Assembly (NCBI GenBank): GCA_019828545.1 | Contig: JACVRA010000054.1 | Span: 62,875-126,874, forward strand | From: Paracamarosporium sp. OC-R06-R3 | Lineage: Eukaryota; Ascomycota; Dothideomycetes; Pleosporales; Didymosphaeriaceae | DNA: 64,000 nt | Reading direction: 5' to 3' | Shown: one piece after another, positions 10,251-21,126 of the stretch | How positions within the stretch are numbered: the first letter of the stretch is position 1 | Layout: each line of letters opens with the position of its first letter | Translations under genes and position numbers: made by a program | The notes under the pieces: generated by a model | Told to the model about the DNA's origin: nothing | Database searches by the model: none | What the model saw: the letters and a program-made list of their open reading frames with translations, nothing else

Positions 10251-11783
10251 ATGAGTTCCACGTACAACCTCGAGCCCAACCCCACGGCCAAGGTGGTCCT
10301 GCACACGACCACCGGCGACCTCGAGCTCGAGCTCTTCGCGAAGCAGACGCCCGTGACGTCGCGCAACTTCCTACAGCTATGCCTCGATGGCTATTACGAC
10401 AATACCGTCTTCCACCGCCTCGTCAAGGATTTCATATTGCAGGGCGGAGACCCGACTGGCACCGGCCAGGGCGGCGAGAGCAGCTATGATGGCGAGCCCT
10501 TTGCCGATGAGTTCCACAGCCGGCTCAAGTTCAATCGACGAGGCTTGTTGGGCATGGCGAACACAGGCAAGAAGGACGACAATGGCAGTCAGTTCTTCTT
10601 TACTCTGGCCAACACGCCGGAGCTGCAGGGACAAAACACCATGTTTGGAAGAGTGGCTGGAGATACCATCTATAACTTGATGAAGATGGCCGAGGCAGAG
10701 ATAGCAGAGGGAAGCGAGGACAGGCCCATGTATCCCACGAGGATAACAAGCGCCGAGATCATCATCAACCCGTTTGATGACATGGTCCAAAGAGTGCAGG
10801 TTGCACAAAGAACGGAACCGGAGGCCAAGAAACCCAAGAAGACGAAGCGCAAAGCCGGCAAAAATCTAGTCAGTTTCGGTGGTGACGAGGGAGAAGAAGC
10901 AGATGCGGCACCAGTCACCAAGAAGGCGAAGTATAATACAAAGCTGCTTGGTGCAGGTGAGCAGATGCAATCGGTTTTGGACAATACACCTATTCCCAAA
11001 GTACCCAAAGAACCCAAAGAAGAAAAGGCTATACCTATTCGCAAGCCACGCAGATCTCCAGTGCGATCTCCAGTGCGATCTCCATCTCCCACATCAGCAT
11101 CAATACCAGCACAAGCATCATCATCCCGACGAAAGGAGCCATCCCCCCCACACAAGGAGCTTTCACCGGAGGCAGAGAAGCAATCGAAGCTCGATCGCGT
11201 CAATGCGCAGATCGCAGAGCTAAAGGCATCGATGAAGAGGAATACTAGTTCTCAACGAGCAGAGCCTGAGAAGAAGAAGTCGCTGCTAGAATCGATGGTA
11301 CCGCCCAGTACAGCAAAGGGTCGAAAGAGAGGCGCTGCAAACAGTACCACTTCCGAGAAGACTACGCTCGACATTTTAGCAAGATTCAAATCTAAGCTTG
11401 AATCTGCCACACCCGCAGATTCTAAAATGATTTCACCCGAAATTGTGGAAGCGGAGACAGATTCTACGCTTGATGCGAACGGTAACAAAGCTATGACTGA
11501 AGAGGAAGAGGTTCCATGTGACCTTCACTTTGTCGTGGGTTGCCAGTCGTGCACAGCTTGGGACAAACACGGCGAGGAAGAGTCAGATGATGATACCGGT
11601 TGGATGAGCCACTCGTTGAGTTTTGCCAAAGATCGTTTAGGAAAGGATCTCGAGTGGAAGAGGAAGAATGAGGAAGAGTTGTTGGTTATTGATCCGCTCG
11701 AGAAGGCGAAGGAATTCAAGGTAGATCGGAAAGAGAAGAGAGACTGGGATGGCGAAAAAGCAAAGCGAAAGATGAAAATCTGA
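10251..11783 (+). CDS. CWC27: spliceosome-associated cyclophilin-type peptidyl-prolyl isomerase CWC27
   Basis: A single exon of 510 aa. Residues 10-175 are a cyclophilin domain: VFHRLVKDFILQGGDPTGTG carries the catalytic Arg region, and GSQFFFTLANTPELQGQNTMFGRV the substrate pocket. The residue at the usual Trp/His position of the pocket is replaced (PELQGQ), as expected for CWC27-like isomerases with weak activity. The rest is a long, charged, disordered tail rich in Lys, Ser, Pro and Glu, with a short Arg-Ser-Pro run (RRSPVRSPVRSPSP). A C-terminal block, PCDLHFVVGCQSCTAWD with DDTGWMSHSLSF, is conserved in CWC27 proteins. The protein acts in the nucleus with the activated spliceosome. The lack of introns is unusual among its neighbours. 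Confidence 0.95.
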   Translation: MSSTYNLEPNPTAKVVLHTTTGDLELELFAKQTPVTSRNFLQLCLDGYYDNTVFHRLVKDFILQGGDPTGTGQGGESSYDGEPFADEFHSRLKFNRRGLLGMANTGKKDDNGSQFFFTLANTPELQGQNTMFGRVAGDTIYNLMKMAEAEIAEGSEDRPMYPTRITSAEIIINPFDDMVQRVQVAQRTEPEAKKPKKTKRKAGKNLVSFGGDEGEEADAAPVTKKAKYNTKLLGAGEQMQSVLDNTPIPKVPKEPKEEKAIPIRKPRRSPVRSPVRSPSPTSASIPAQASSSRRKEPSPPHKELSPEAEKQSKLDRVNAQIAELKASMKRNTSSQRAEPEKKKSLLESMVPPSTAKGRKRGAANSTTSEKTTLDILARFKSKLESATPADSKMISPEIVEAETDSTLDANGNKAMTEEEEVPCDLHFVVGCQSCTAWDKHGEEESDDDTGWMSHSLSFAKDRLGKDLEWKRKNEEELLVIDPLEKAKEFKVDRKEKRDWDGEKAKRKMKI

Positions 11784-12571
11784 GACGTCTAGGTTAACGT
11801 ATCAAGAACATGCGCAAATGCACGACAATTTGCGCAGGTCATCTGTTGTCGATTTGCTAGTGTGCAGGCCACCGTGCTGAACACCTCCAAAGCCCGCTGT
11901 GCTGATATGCTGGGTGCTGATATCCAACCGATAGGCCACTGTACCGTGATCTCCATTAAGAAGAGCCTGGCCCCTGATAAATGTAGAAGGTGTCACAGGC
12001 ACGAATGTGCTGCGGGCGGCCGCGGGGCGGCTAGACCAACGAGCGCGCGTGATGTGGGGTAATCCACTTCAGCCTGCTCTCGATATTCCATGCAGCAAGC
12101 ACTCTATCTTGCATAGTCACGGCACACCGTGTCACGAGAGGTGTGTTTTCTTGCCTTGCCATTCATAATTTGTCATTCCGCACTCCCGCTGCCGTTTCTC
12201 CAACTTCGAGCGTCGAGATTCTGTGGTTCTCGCCAGCCTAGCATGCCTCGTTCCCTATACGAGCTGTCCGGTCAAGCCTGGTGTTCTAGCACATGGTCTG
12301 ACAAGGCTGTGTAGCCTGGTTGGTCTGGCCAGCACCCATCGGTTTTGCAACTTAAGCGACTGATTTGAGCTCGGCCTGAAAGTAGTACATGGTCGTCTCT
12401 TGTCGTCTTTTGTCGTTTTGCTACACACGCCCATCCACTCCGATCGCAGCACACCGCCCATTACCTAGTCATCTAGTATACCAATACACGCCACAGAGCT
12501 CTTCAACATCTTCATTGCATCAATACTCTGGGCATCTCCGCTGGCCCTACGCTAGGCCGGATTCCTTCCAG
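11784..12571. other. intergenic, no gene seen
   Basis: 788 bp. The frame of the next gene stays open upstream to about 12389, but the sequence before the ATG at 12572 lacks protein-like composition and is probably 5' UTR. Confidence 0.45.
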
Positions 12572-14413
12572 ATGGCACTGGATTTCCTCACCGGCTGTTT
12601 TGGTTGGAAGCCTACCAAGCTGAACAGGTGCAATGAGAAAACAACGAGGGCTTGCATGTGGGCCGTCAACTTAATCCTAGTTATACCGTCTGCGATATCA
12701 GCTTTCTCATCCAGAAGCAGCTACTTGTTAGTCAAACAGTATCCGGAGTTGTCTCGCTTTCCATACCATACAAATACGACGTTTTCTTTCTTTCTAACGT
12801 ATGTTGGGGTACGTATCGTATACCTTTGTGTAACGTACGCAAAGATACACATGTGTTCCCTGTGTTCATAACAGGCTCCATGCTGACATACCCAGTGCAT
12901 CACTATCTTCCCCTGGCTGTTCGTCAGCTCTCTTCTTCTTAAGAAGTTTAGTGGTCAATGGATTCTACTCTATGGAATCATCAATTTGGGCCTCGCCGCC
13001 ACCATCGCGACGGGTGTCGGCATGCAGGGTCAATTCTTACCTGACTCGACAGATGGCTGCAAAGGGATGAAAGCTGCCAACTGGCAAGTAGTTGAAGGGT
13101 ATCCTAGTCTCTTCACGCTTGTTGCACAACTCGAGAAAAATGATGCAAGTAAGGCCGAGGCAATGTGTAAAGGCTTCGTAGGCGGGTGGACAGTAGGGGC
13201 GGTCACTGTGTGAGTACAACAATATCCTGTAATAACCTTTCATCACTTTAAGAGGCTATGCGTAGCACTGTCTCATAGAAAACCAGATTGAAGGTATTCA
13301 CATATAGAGCGATGCTGACGATAACCGCACAGCTTTCTCCAATTCCTGCTAGCCTACATCAGCATCTTCTTCGATGAACGGGAATACAGCATTCTCAACC
13401 CCATTCGTCCAGCCGTCTGGCTCATGGTTATTCTTTTTGGCCCCGCACTCCTGGTTAACGACGTCGTCTTGCCGCGGATACGCCTTTGGTTGAGCTACGC
13501 TAAGAAAGGCATCGCGGAACTACGCAGGACAAAAGACCTCCAAATACCAGTACAGAAGCAGTTCATACTGCAATATCAAAATTTCAAAGTACCAAAGACG
13601 AAGCTAATGGATACTTTAACCATCGAGCATGTGCTGCTAAACGTAGTCGACTATCTGCATCACGAGGATGTTGTAAGTTTGAGCTTGACGTGTAAAGCGG
13701 TGAGGGAGGTCGTATACCCACCCAACGACCTCGAGTTCCGCATCCCAAAACTGAAGAAACATTGTAAGTAGTGCCCATCTTTGCACTGCGCATACCACCA
13801 AATTCTACCTAAAAGCTGTTGAGATCTAAACCAGACAATTAATCTTGTACTTGCAGGCTGCAGTCTCGCAACAACGTGGAAATGCCTCTACTGCAACAAC
13901 AAAATCTGCTCCGCCTGCAAACGCCAACCTCTCTGGCCCGGCCTATCCGGCCGCCGTCACGTGACTGAATGTGTCCCTTTCTGCAAGCCATGCTACTACA
14001 AGACCTTCGCGCGGCATCCTCAAGGCTACAAAAGGCCTTGCAAATGTCACAGCACTGACCGTGGCCAAGAGATCCAGGACTGTTGCCGTTCTTGCATGCT
14101 AAAAAACATTGCTAGTCTGCAAGCTGTTCGGCACAAGCGCTACCAGCAAGAAGCCAGGATTATTGCGTATAAGGAAGATACACAGTGTGGGTTGTGCAAG
14201 AATGTGTTAAAGGATGGGATGCGCTGGTGGAAATGTGGGAAGTGCGGGGGCGAGTGTAGGGATAAGATACACCCGGCCTTTGTGAAAACAAAGGAGAAGG
14301 ATATTGAGAAAGGTGACGTGATAACGAGTGAGAAGGAGGTTGATATGTCATGGAGGAGGAGGTGGGGTTCCCTACTGCAACTTGTGCGAGGAACTAGAGA
14401 AACGCAAGATTGA
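12572..14413 (+). CDS. multi-pass membrane protein with F-box and cysteine-cluster domain
   Basis: Exons 12572-12808, 12896-13209, 13333-13763 and 13857-14413 give 512 aa; introns are 87, 123 and 93 nt. Residues 1-240 contain four or five hydrophobic spans (ACMWAVNLILVIPSAISAF; FSFFLTYVGCITIFPWLFV; LLYGIINLGLAATIATGVG; FLQFLLAYISIFF; VWLMVILFGPALLVNDVVL). Around residues 275-320 is an F-box-like motif (IEHVLLNVVDYLHHEDVVSLSLTCKAVREVV). The last 180 residues carry several Cys clusters that look zinc-binding: CLYCNNKICSAC, FCKPCYY, CKCHSTD, DCCRSC, CGLCKN and CGKCGGEC. The layout suggests a membrane-anchored SCF substrate receptor, with F-box and zinc modules on the cytosolic side. I do not know a named family with this order. 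The frame is continuous over all three joins. Confidence 0.85.
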
Positions 14414-14944
14414 ATCTTCGCGAATGTTTTGTGGGTGATAGGCTTAGGGCATACGCGCGATTGGCTCAACTTATAATGGCTATCTAAGCATCTCTTCTTG
14501 AAATGAATTACGCAAATCCCTTCACCATTTAGAAGGATACGTTCCTGAACCACGATATCCTCAGCTCATCTGTAAAGAAAGAATGCACCTGTCGATCCCA
14601 CACCCCAATTATCAACATTGTAGAACGTATTGTGCCGTGCCGACATGCTGATTTGACTCACACGAACTTCTACATGTTTGTGTATATTCATGATCTCTGG
14701 CATCTTAGATGGCATCATAGTATTCCAATATGCATCCCGGATCTTCCCGGAGCCGTACAGGGGGATAAGAAACTGTCGATCGAGTCTTCAGTTGCACGGC
14801 ATTCTCTAGTGCGGTAACATCACAGTGCCCTAACCATGTACTATCGGGCCTTCCTGACACGGATCCACACTCTACAACTCCAGCCGATACATTCAAGCCC
14901 ATATCTAGTCATTTGCGTTCCCGTGGCGTTCAGTATTGTGGAGA
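14414..14944. other. intergenic, no gene seen
   Basis: 531 bp between the F-box gene and a weak minus-strand hypothetical. Nothing further could be supported. Confidence 0.45.
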
Positions 14945-15319
14945 CTACACAGTCTTGCAGCAAGTCCTATCGGATGGGTCCCCGTGTAGATGCATGATGT
15001 CACAGCGTCTGAAGTTGCAGTCCTTGAGTGACTCATGCATGCCGTTGTCGAGGCGTTGTCTGTCGTGTCCAAGTAGTGCAGGGTTCGTATCGGAGAGAAT
15101 CACTATTTTTTTTCCTTGCATAGTCAACAGCACGGCCTTCTTATCAAGTGGAACGTCTTGGTTATAGCTGTATGTGCATAATTCATCCTTTACTGCTCTT
15201 CTGCTCATCTTTTCATCTCGGAGTCGAGCTTTTCCGCCTGCAGGGGTACGTATGCAGTAGCTGCATCTCTGCATGTCACACAACAGCGCCTCAATATGCA
15301 AAAAGCTGGTCGCGACCAT
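14945..15319 (-). CDS. hypothetical small protein
   Basis: An ATG-started frame of 124 aa (MVATSFLHIEALL...). The middle has protein-like composition, with alternating hydrophobic and charged residues (DVPLDKKAVLLTMQGKKIVI). Seven or more cysteines are spread over it, with no clear signal peptide or membrane span. I do not recognise it. It has no intron and no obvious partner, and its upstream region overlaps the promoter of the next plus-strand gene. It may be a real orphan gene or a chance open frame. Confidence 0.35.
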   Translation of the reverse strand: MVATSFLHIEALLCDMQRCSYCIRTPAGGKARLRDEKMSRRAVKDELCTYSYNQDVPLDKKAVLLTMQGKKIVILSDTNPALLGHDRQRLDNGMHESLKDCNFRRCDIMHLHGDPSDRTCCKTV

Positions 15320-15507
15320 GATGAGTGAGCGATGATGCAGGATCAAAATCAACAATTCAGTCACCTTACTGGCGGACCCGCAAAACGCGCTCTCTCACAG
15401 CGCGAAAAGTGCGGTATCGCGCAGTCACGTGCGTGGGGTGGGCGTTGCTGGGAAACGGTGATTTCTCACCTTCACCTCTGATCACGCGTTGGCAGAGGAG
15501 AGCCGTC

Positions 15508-15513
15508 TATAAA
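15508..15513 (+). promoter_or_regulatory. TATA box of the small basic protein gene
   Basis: A clean TATAAA followed by a pyrimidine-rich tract with CACA and CTTCC runs that looks like a transcription start region. It lies about 140 bp before the 5' UTR intron donor at 15649. Confidence 0.55.
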
Positions 15514-15648
15514 TTTAGGATCCGAACGCTGACCTTACGATCGCACACTTGCTTCCCACAACTCGATACACCTTTCACACAACGGCTACCTTTGGCAGCA
15601 GCTTTGCTATTACTTCTTCCACACCCTTCCTTCATCCCATTACAAGAG

Positions 15649-15797
15649 GTGAGTCTTCTCTATTTCTTGTTCTGACGGCAAGTCGCCGCGCTTGAGCTCA
15701 ATATTAGGGAGAAAGAGTGAGAGCGCCTGCCACGGCTGGCTCATATCAAGCGCACCTCTGCGGGCAATCACAGGAAGAACATACTGACTTTCGCCAG
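15649..15797 (+). other. predicted 5' UTR intron
   Basis: A strong donor (AGAG|gtgagt) at 15649 and an acceptor (cgccag) at 15797, seven bases before the ATG at 15805, with a branch-like ACTGAC a few bases upstream. The stretch is 149 nt. An intron ending just before the start codon is common in highly expressed fungal genes. This is inferred from splice signals only. Confidence 0.55.
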
Positions 15798-15804
15798 AAC
15801 CACC

Positions 15805-16448
15805 ATGCCGATCAACTGGCAGGATCCTGAGGTTAAAGACCGCATCCTCGCTTCCATCATCGCCTCCTTTGGCACTCCGGTACTTCGTCCCCCCACAATT
15901 GACTCATCCTCTATTTCCTACAATCTGCGCATCGTCTGTGGGCTCGGAATTGATCATATCGGAGTGAAAGACATTGAAAAAGTCGCAGTAGCTGACACAC
16001 ACAGATCAACTGCAAAGAGGTCGCTCGTATCTTCGGCCCTAACGCAACTTACGACGCCATCGAGAACTTCCTCCGCAAGCCCAAGAAGAAAGCGAAGGAG
16101 CTTACCCTCGAGGCTGCCGAGCGCGGAAACGTGGCGCCTACTCGTGGGACTAACAGCCCCGCGAAGCAGCAGCGTGCTCCGAGGAAATCGAAGTTTGAAC
16201 CCTCTACTCCGAAGAAGGGCGATGGTAAGTTCTTCCTGCATTGCCTTTTGGTAGGCTTTTAATGCTGATTCGTGGTGGGCATAGGCGTCAAGACGGGCCG
16301 TGTGACAAAGTCCACCCCCAAGAAGAACACTGGCTCTCCCATCAAGAAGGAGGTCTTCGCCGACGACGAGAACATCTTCGGGGCAAATGCTGTTCACACT
16401 CCAGACGACGACTTCCAGATGGACGACGATCTCTACAGCGAGATCTAG
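15805..16448 (+). CDS. small basic probable nuclear protein
   Basis: Exons 15805-15879, 16005-16224 and 16285-16448 give 152 aa; introns are 125 and 60 nt. The N-terminus MPINWQDPEVKDRILASIIASFG, followed by INCKEVARIFGPNATYDAIENFLRK, resembles the small helical N-terminal domain of many uncharacterised Pezizomycotina proteins, similar in outline to a Myb/SANT or other helix-turn-helix fold (inference). The rest is rich in Lys, Pro, Thr and Ser (PRKSKFEPSTPKKGD, VTKSTPKKNTGS), which suggests disorder and nuclear location. The C-terminus is acidic (DDDFQMDDDLYSEI). The gene has a TATA box and a likely 5' UTR intron, so it may be strongly expressed. No function is assigned. Confidence 0.85.
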
Positions 16449-18109
16449 GCGGTGAGGATGTCTCTGCGTGCGCTTCGCTTGAAAGTGCAGTAGGAGCATT
16501 GTGGCGCTGTGGCATAAGGCCAGTGTATCATGAGGAAGAGGAATTTTCTGGGATGTTATAATTCTCGGAATTGGAACTTCAGGATCCTATCGCGAGTGGA
16601 TGCGATGCAATAGCTTTTGAGGCGTTTCTTGCCAAACATTGGGCGTTCGGTAGCAGTAGTAGGCTTTCTGCAATAATGATGCGAATGTCATTCACTCTTT
16701 TCTTCCTTGCGCTGTATGTGAAATGACCTGTGTAGGAGCTTTATAGCGCGTCGCCTGCAGCGATTAGATGTTACTTGCATCACTTGTGCTGTTACAGTAC
16801 AATTGACAGAAAAAGATTGTCATGGTTTATGAGTTTCATGACGAGACGGCGATGTGCAACGGAAACGTGGTATAGGGGGGATCACGCAGGAAACTATTCT
16901 CATCATGCTACCTTGCTTCGGATCTGCACTGTCGGACTGTGCAGGAGAGCAGGTGAAGTTTTGTTAAACTATTGTTGGGGTGTACTTCATTCCCGGCGCC
17001 CCTTTGCGAAGCTGAAATATTCTCACGACCGAGAACAAAAGGCGATCTAAGAATGTTCTACCTCTGAGTCATCGAGAAAATGTGCGCAAACGTGATCGTT
17101 GCCCCACATGCATGTCTGAAACAAAGTGACGCAGCACACAAAAGAAGGCGCAATCTAGTGGACAGGAAGAACAGTTCGATGAGAAAAATGGTGATGTGGC
17201 ATTGAGCGGGGTCGTAAACCATCTCGCTTACTAGTGAGATGGTTTACGAGCGGGAAACGGTGGATTGTCATTCAGTCCAACCCATGGCCGATAAGCGATG
17301 GATTACATTTCACTGCAATCTTTAGCTTCGACGAAGAGTTCAGATATTGATCGTATCCACTGTTTTCCAAGACTGCATTGGTTTAGTACTTAAGCCAATA
17401 CTTCATAAGCACAATCTAGATCCGAACAAGCATGGTCGCTGTATGCTTGGCAAACCTAGTCGTTATGCCCCCCTCACAGTTTTTGCTCTTCTCATCACTT
17501 TCGGTCGTTAGAATCCAAGAATTTGGACTAGTTCAGAGATAATTTGTTTGGAGTTTGTCACTGTAGTAAAAGACTAGCTAGAGGAACTGAGAACACTGAA
17601 TCTTTGATAAAATCATGACACATTCTAAGTATGCACTTCACAAGCAATTCACGGCTTGCGTTGGAAGAGTCACAATATCTAATAGCTCTTACGTGTGCTG
17701 TTTAGGGCTTTGGTAGATAAAACATCACTTCATGATTACATCACTGTTCATTTGAATGCAATAGCAGCGACAAGACAAGAAATTCATTCATAAATCATAC
17801 GGTCGTGATGCACATATCAAATGCGCTTGAATCAAAGGACTTGAGTCCCGCTTGTCTCATGTACCTTTCAAGGACAAGATAAATCACGCTACAGCTTCAT
17901 CAACTTGCACTGCTGTCAAGACAGGACAAGATTAACCGCTCGCACTCTCTTTGGGATCTCAGTACGCTCAGATCGAACTCGCCCACATAATTAAAGACTT
18001 CCTTGTCAAGGAGCCAAACCGAAGAACTACAACGATCAGTTATATATTCACTTGATTCGAGTAATAGTAAAACGTACGTTAGCGTATAGTGAGCGGCATT
18101 AGTACCAAT
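16449..18109. other. gene-poor intergenic region, AT-richer than its surroundings
   Basis: 1.66 kb without a supportable gene. It holds one perfect hairpin (17212-17249, listed separately). The composition from about 17300 to 18100 is visibly AT-richer than the coding neighbourhood. Confidence 0.5.
17204..17254. repeat. perfect 14-bp inverted repeat flanked by 7-bp direct repeats
   Basis: Arms 17212-17225 (TCGTAAACCATCTC) and 17236-17249 are exact reverse complements around a 10-nt loop. GAGCGGG occurs on both outer sides (17204-17210 and 17248-17254); the right copy overlaps the arm by two bases. The layout resembles a small foldback or the trace of a terminal-inverted-repeat element with a target duplication. 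It could equally be an RNA hairpin or terminator-like structure. Confidence 0.6.
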
Positions 18110-18874
18110 TCAATGTCGAGGGCTGCAGATTCCCTTCGCCTTATGTGCCTTCATAGCATCGGGGCGTGAGAACTGCCCATCGCAGTTTGGACACATACTC
18201 TTCTTTTGCTGATGCTTTGAAATCTTGTGGCGGGATAGGCTCTGTCGATGAGCGAACCTTTTGGCGCAGATGGAGCATGAGATTGTGGGAGTGCTGGTAG
18301 GATCGCTGGGCCAAGATGCTGAATGGTTCAGTACGAAAGGCCGATCGATAGGAGTGAATCCAGTGTTGTATGCTCCAGGATCTGTAGCACGGCGTTCTGG
18401 TTGAGATCGTGGTTGAACATTGCCAAAGGTTTGAGCAGCTTGTGAATGGAAATGCGATGGCTGAAAGAGAGTCCGATGGTACGATGGGGCCGCCGGCTGT
18501 ATAAAGCGGTACCTCGCCCCTTGCTGACGACCATGACCATAACTAAGAGCCCTTCCTTCAAGAGTCTGCGTATATGAAATAGTTGTGTTGGAAGAGACAG
18601 ACTCGACGTTGCGATTGGCGTCAAGAATTTTATGGGTAGAGCCCGAAGCAGGAGCCTTCAGGTTGGAGCCATCCGGCATGGAGTACGGCGAAGTGACGTC
18701 TCGTGTCTGATCTTGGTCTGTACTATGTCCGTAACATGAACTGTTGTAGTCGAAATATATTTCGTGTTGAGTCACATCAGTGACTCCATCAGAGCCTGTT
18801 TCAAGCTCATGGAAGTTATCAAGGAATGCGTATGGATTTGGGCAATGATAGCCTGCAGTGAACGGAGAAATCAT
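18110..18874 (-). CDS. C2H2 zinc-finger protein
   Basis: 254 aa from the first in-frame ATG. The last 55 residues hold one canonical C2H2 finger (CSICAKRFAHRQSLSRHKISKH, C-x2-C-x12-H-x4-H) and a second one that begins CPNCDGQFSRPDAMKAH. The second finger's last ligand is shifted (KGICSPRH). The first 190 residues are Ser, Thr, Gln and Pro rich with no fold visible, as in many fungal transcription regulators. The frame stays open upstream of the ATG without another ATG, so a further 5' exon may exist and the N-terminus is uncertain. The gene stands alone in a gene-poor region. Confidence 0.75.
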   Translation of the reverse strand: MISPFTAGYHCPNPYAFLDNFHELETGSDGVTDVTQHEIYFDYNSSCYGHSTDQDQTRDVTSPYSMPDGSNLKAPASGSTHKILDANRNVESVSSNTTISYTQTLEGRALSYGHGRQQGARYRFIQPAAPSYHRTLFQPSHFHSQAAQTFGNVQPRSQPERRATDPGAYNTGFTPIDRPFVLNHSASWPSDPTSTPTISCSICAKRFAHRQSLSRHKISKHQQKKSMCPNCDGQFSRPDAMKAHKAKGICSPRH

Positions 18875-21126
18875 GAGGGTGGGCAATGCTTGCACGTTGT
18901 GAAGCTTTGCCAAACGCCGTTGTGGAGAGGCCAGGTTCAAGACAAGAAGTACTTTCTGTGGACCCGTGCAGTATAAGGGGGCTGTTCTGCGACAGTCTTG
19001 GTCAACATGCTTCGAGAGAGGGCGTTAGAAGAGAAAATCTTACTGAGATCGAGGATTCACAGCACGGCGACGAGCACAGGATCGCAGCTGAGGACGAGAT
19101 CGAGTGCGGATGATGGAAGACATTACGAGGATTAAGCCACGCTTTCTTATTCTCGCTGAGAAAGGGCAACGAACAAAGACCGCAAGTGAAGTTCCGTCCT
19201 AGAAGCCTTCAGTGTAAAAGTAGGAGAGGGGCAACTTGCGCACCACACGAACAACGTTGAGCGCATCCATCGCCGAGTCATTTCGGTCTCAGCTGCAATC
19301 AAGTCACTCCATCTGCCGTGTCTCCTTCATAGGGCCAGTCTGTTGCGATGGGTGACACTGTTGATGAGCTGGCATTTGAATGACGAGTCTTCAGGGGCCA
19401 TTTGAACGACGTATTTAGCGATGGGTTCCAGGTCGGAGGTCTATAGGCTAGGGTTATTTCTATCTTAGCTGCAGAACAACTTGCTTTTGGTCGTTTGCCT
19501 GCCCGAGTCAGGATGTTGGCCTGCGAATAGGCCCGTCAAAGGCGTCTTGCTCCGATGGTTGCGTTAGCACCAATGAGCAAGGGTCTTCGCAACCCACCGC
19601 GTTCGGGCCACCCAACACGTTCTGTATGGTATAGCCATTCAAATACTGTGGACAGACTTCTTCTTATTTGGGCAAGCGCTTACGATTGTATTGAAGCCCA
19701 ATTGTGATCCAACGGTGGCGATGAGGGATTCAACTCAGAGAAGTCCCTCTTTGAGCACGAAGTTGTCGCGCAGAATCGAGAGGCGCGTGATTCATGGCGG
19801 GTATGATAGTGTATTTACCTCCAACGAGTTTATCATTTGACACGGGCGGTAATAGTCGTTGCTAGTAAAGGCATCAAGCATATCGCTTGCTTACGTGGTC
19901 TCTGGACGGGCAGTGGTACATATACGAGATGACTACTTAAGCTGTGTTTGTCAGCAGGATGGTCATAGTTGCAAGAGTTTCGTGCTCACACGGTATCTTG
20001 AAGCGTTGGCATGGCCATCGTGTCATCTTCGCGGTCGAGGTCAACTTGGCCTTCCATGACAAGGAATCATGCAAGGAATATGTGTATCAAGGAATCGCCC
20101 TGTTTGCAAGCCTGTCATTAAGCGATATCAGTCGTGAGATAGCTCTGTCGTAGTGCTGTGTCTAGTGAAGTGGCCGGGATACTGAGAAATACAAGACCGT
20201 CCTAATTTGTGTGCTCAATGTTAAAAAGAATCAATAGCCGGTCCTCCGCGGGCTGCTCAGGTTGTTATATTGAGTGACGGCTGTAAGAGTAGTAAGACAA
20301 GCTGACCGGAAACAGCCTCACCGAATCCGTCTTACCAAGGACGTCGGGATCAGCAAATGTGTATCAGGCTCTATTATCGACGCGATAAGTGCAAAAAGGC
20401 TAGCCACTACTCATGATCCACCAGAAGCAAGAAAAGAACCATGATGAGGTTCGGAATGGGAGGGGACCAGAAAAGAGATGGTTGGCGAATAAGGTTGACA
20501 ATTCACACATCTTTCTCGTATAGTCTCTAAGAATCCGGAACACAGCTCCAACAAAAAGGCGAAAGACTGAGCAGGGATAGATGAATCGTCGGGACGCTGT
20601 CCTCAGCCTTGTGCTCAGCCTTGTCCTCGATCAAGAAGACTTTGAGCAGCCGAAAGAGGAGACCAGTTCAAGTACAGTTGCTCGGAGTAGTCTAGCAATG
20701 GAGCGATACTGGTATTAATATCTCAACTGCTGCAAGATTTGGAATCTGGTAAAATGGCACTCATGAACAGGTGTTGCCAAGATGATGGCCTGCAGCTAAT
20801 CAACTTGCCGGAGAGCCGTCCAGTAAAGATCGCCGATGCAGCGCCACCACCAGGGTTACGTTCACATCGCCCTCCCCGAGGTTGCATGATGACCTGCAGT
20901 GGGTGCAATTTCCGCATGATCTGTCCCGAAGTCCGAAAAGATACGAACAGGTGTTCGCGCACTCGCATGGAGAGGTAGAAGCGCGGAATACCAGTTCGAA
21001 ACTCGCAAGGGAGGTCATAAGTACCAGTTTCGTGTAACAGAATGAATGCGCTGCCCTACCAGTAGAGACCTAGCGACTAGTTCTACATAAGTTAGCCAAA
21101 TGCCCTAGTATATACAATTCATCTGC
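18875..21126. other. gene-poor intergenic region, no gene seen
   Basis: 2.25 kb between the C2H2 gene and the 3' end of the NACHT gene. Short frames near 19859-20153 (+) and 20723-21018 (both strands) overlap one another and show no domain or splice logic. No RNA gene or clear repeat was recognised. Confidence 0.45.
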
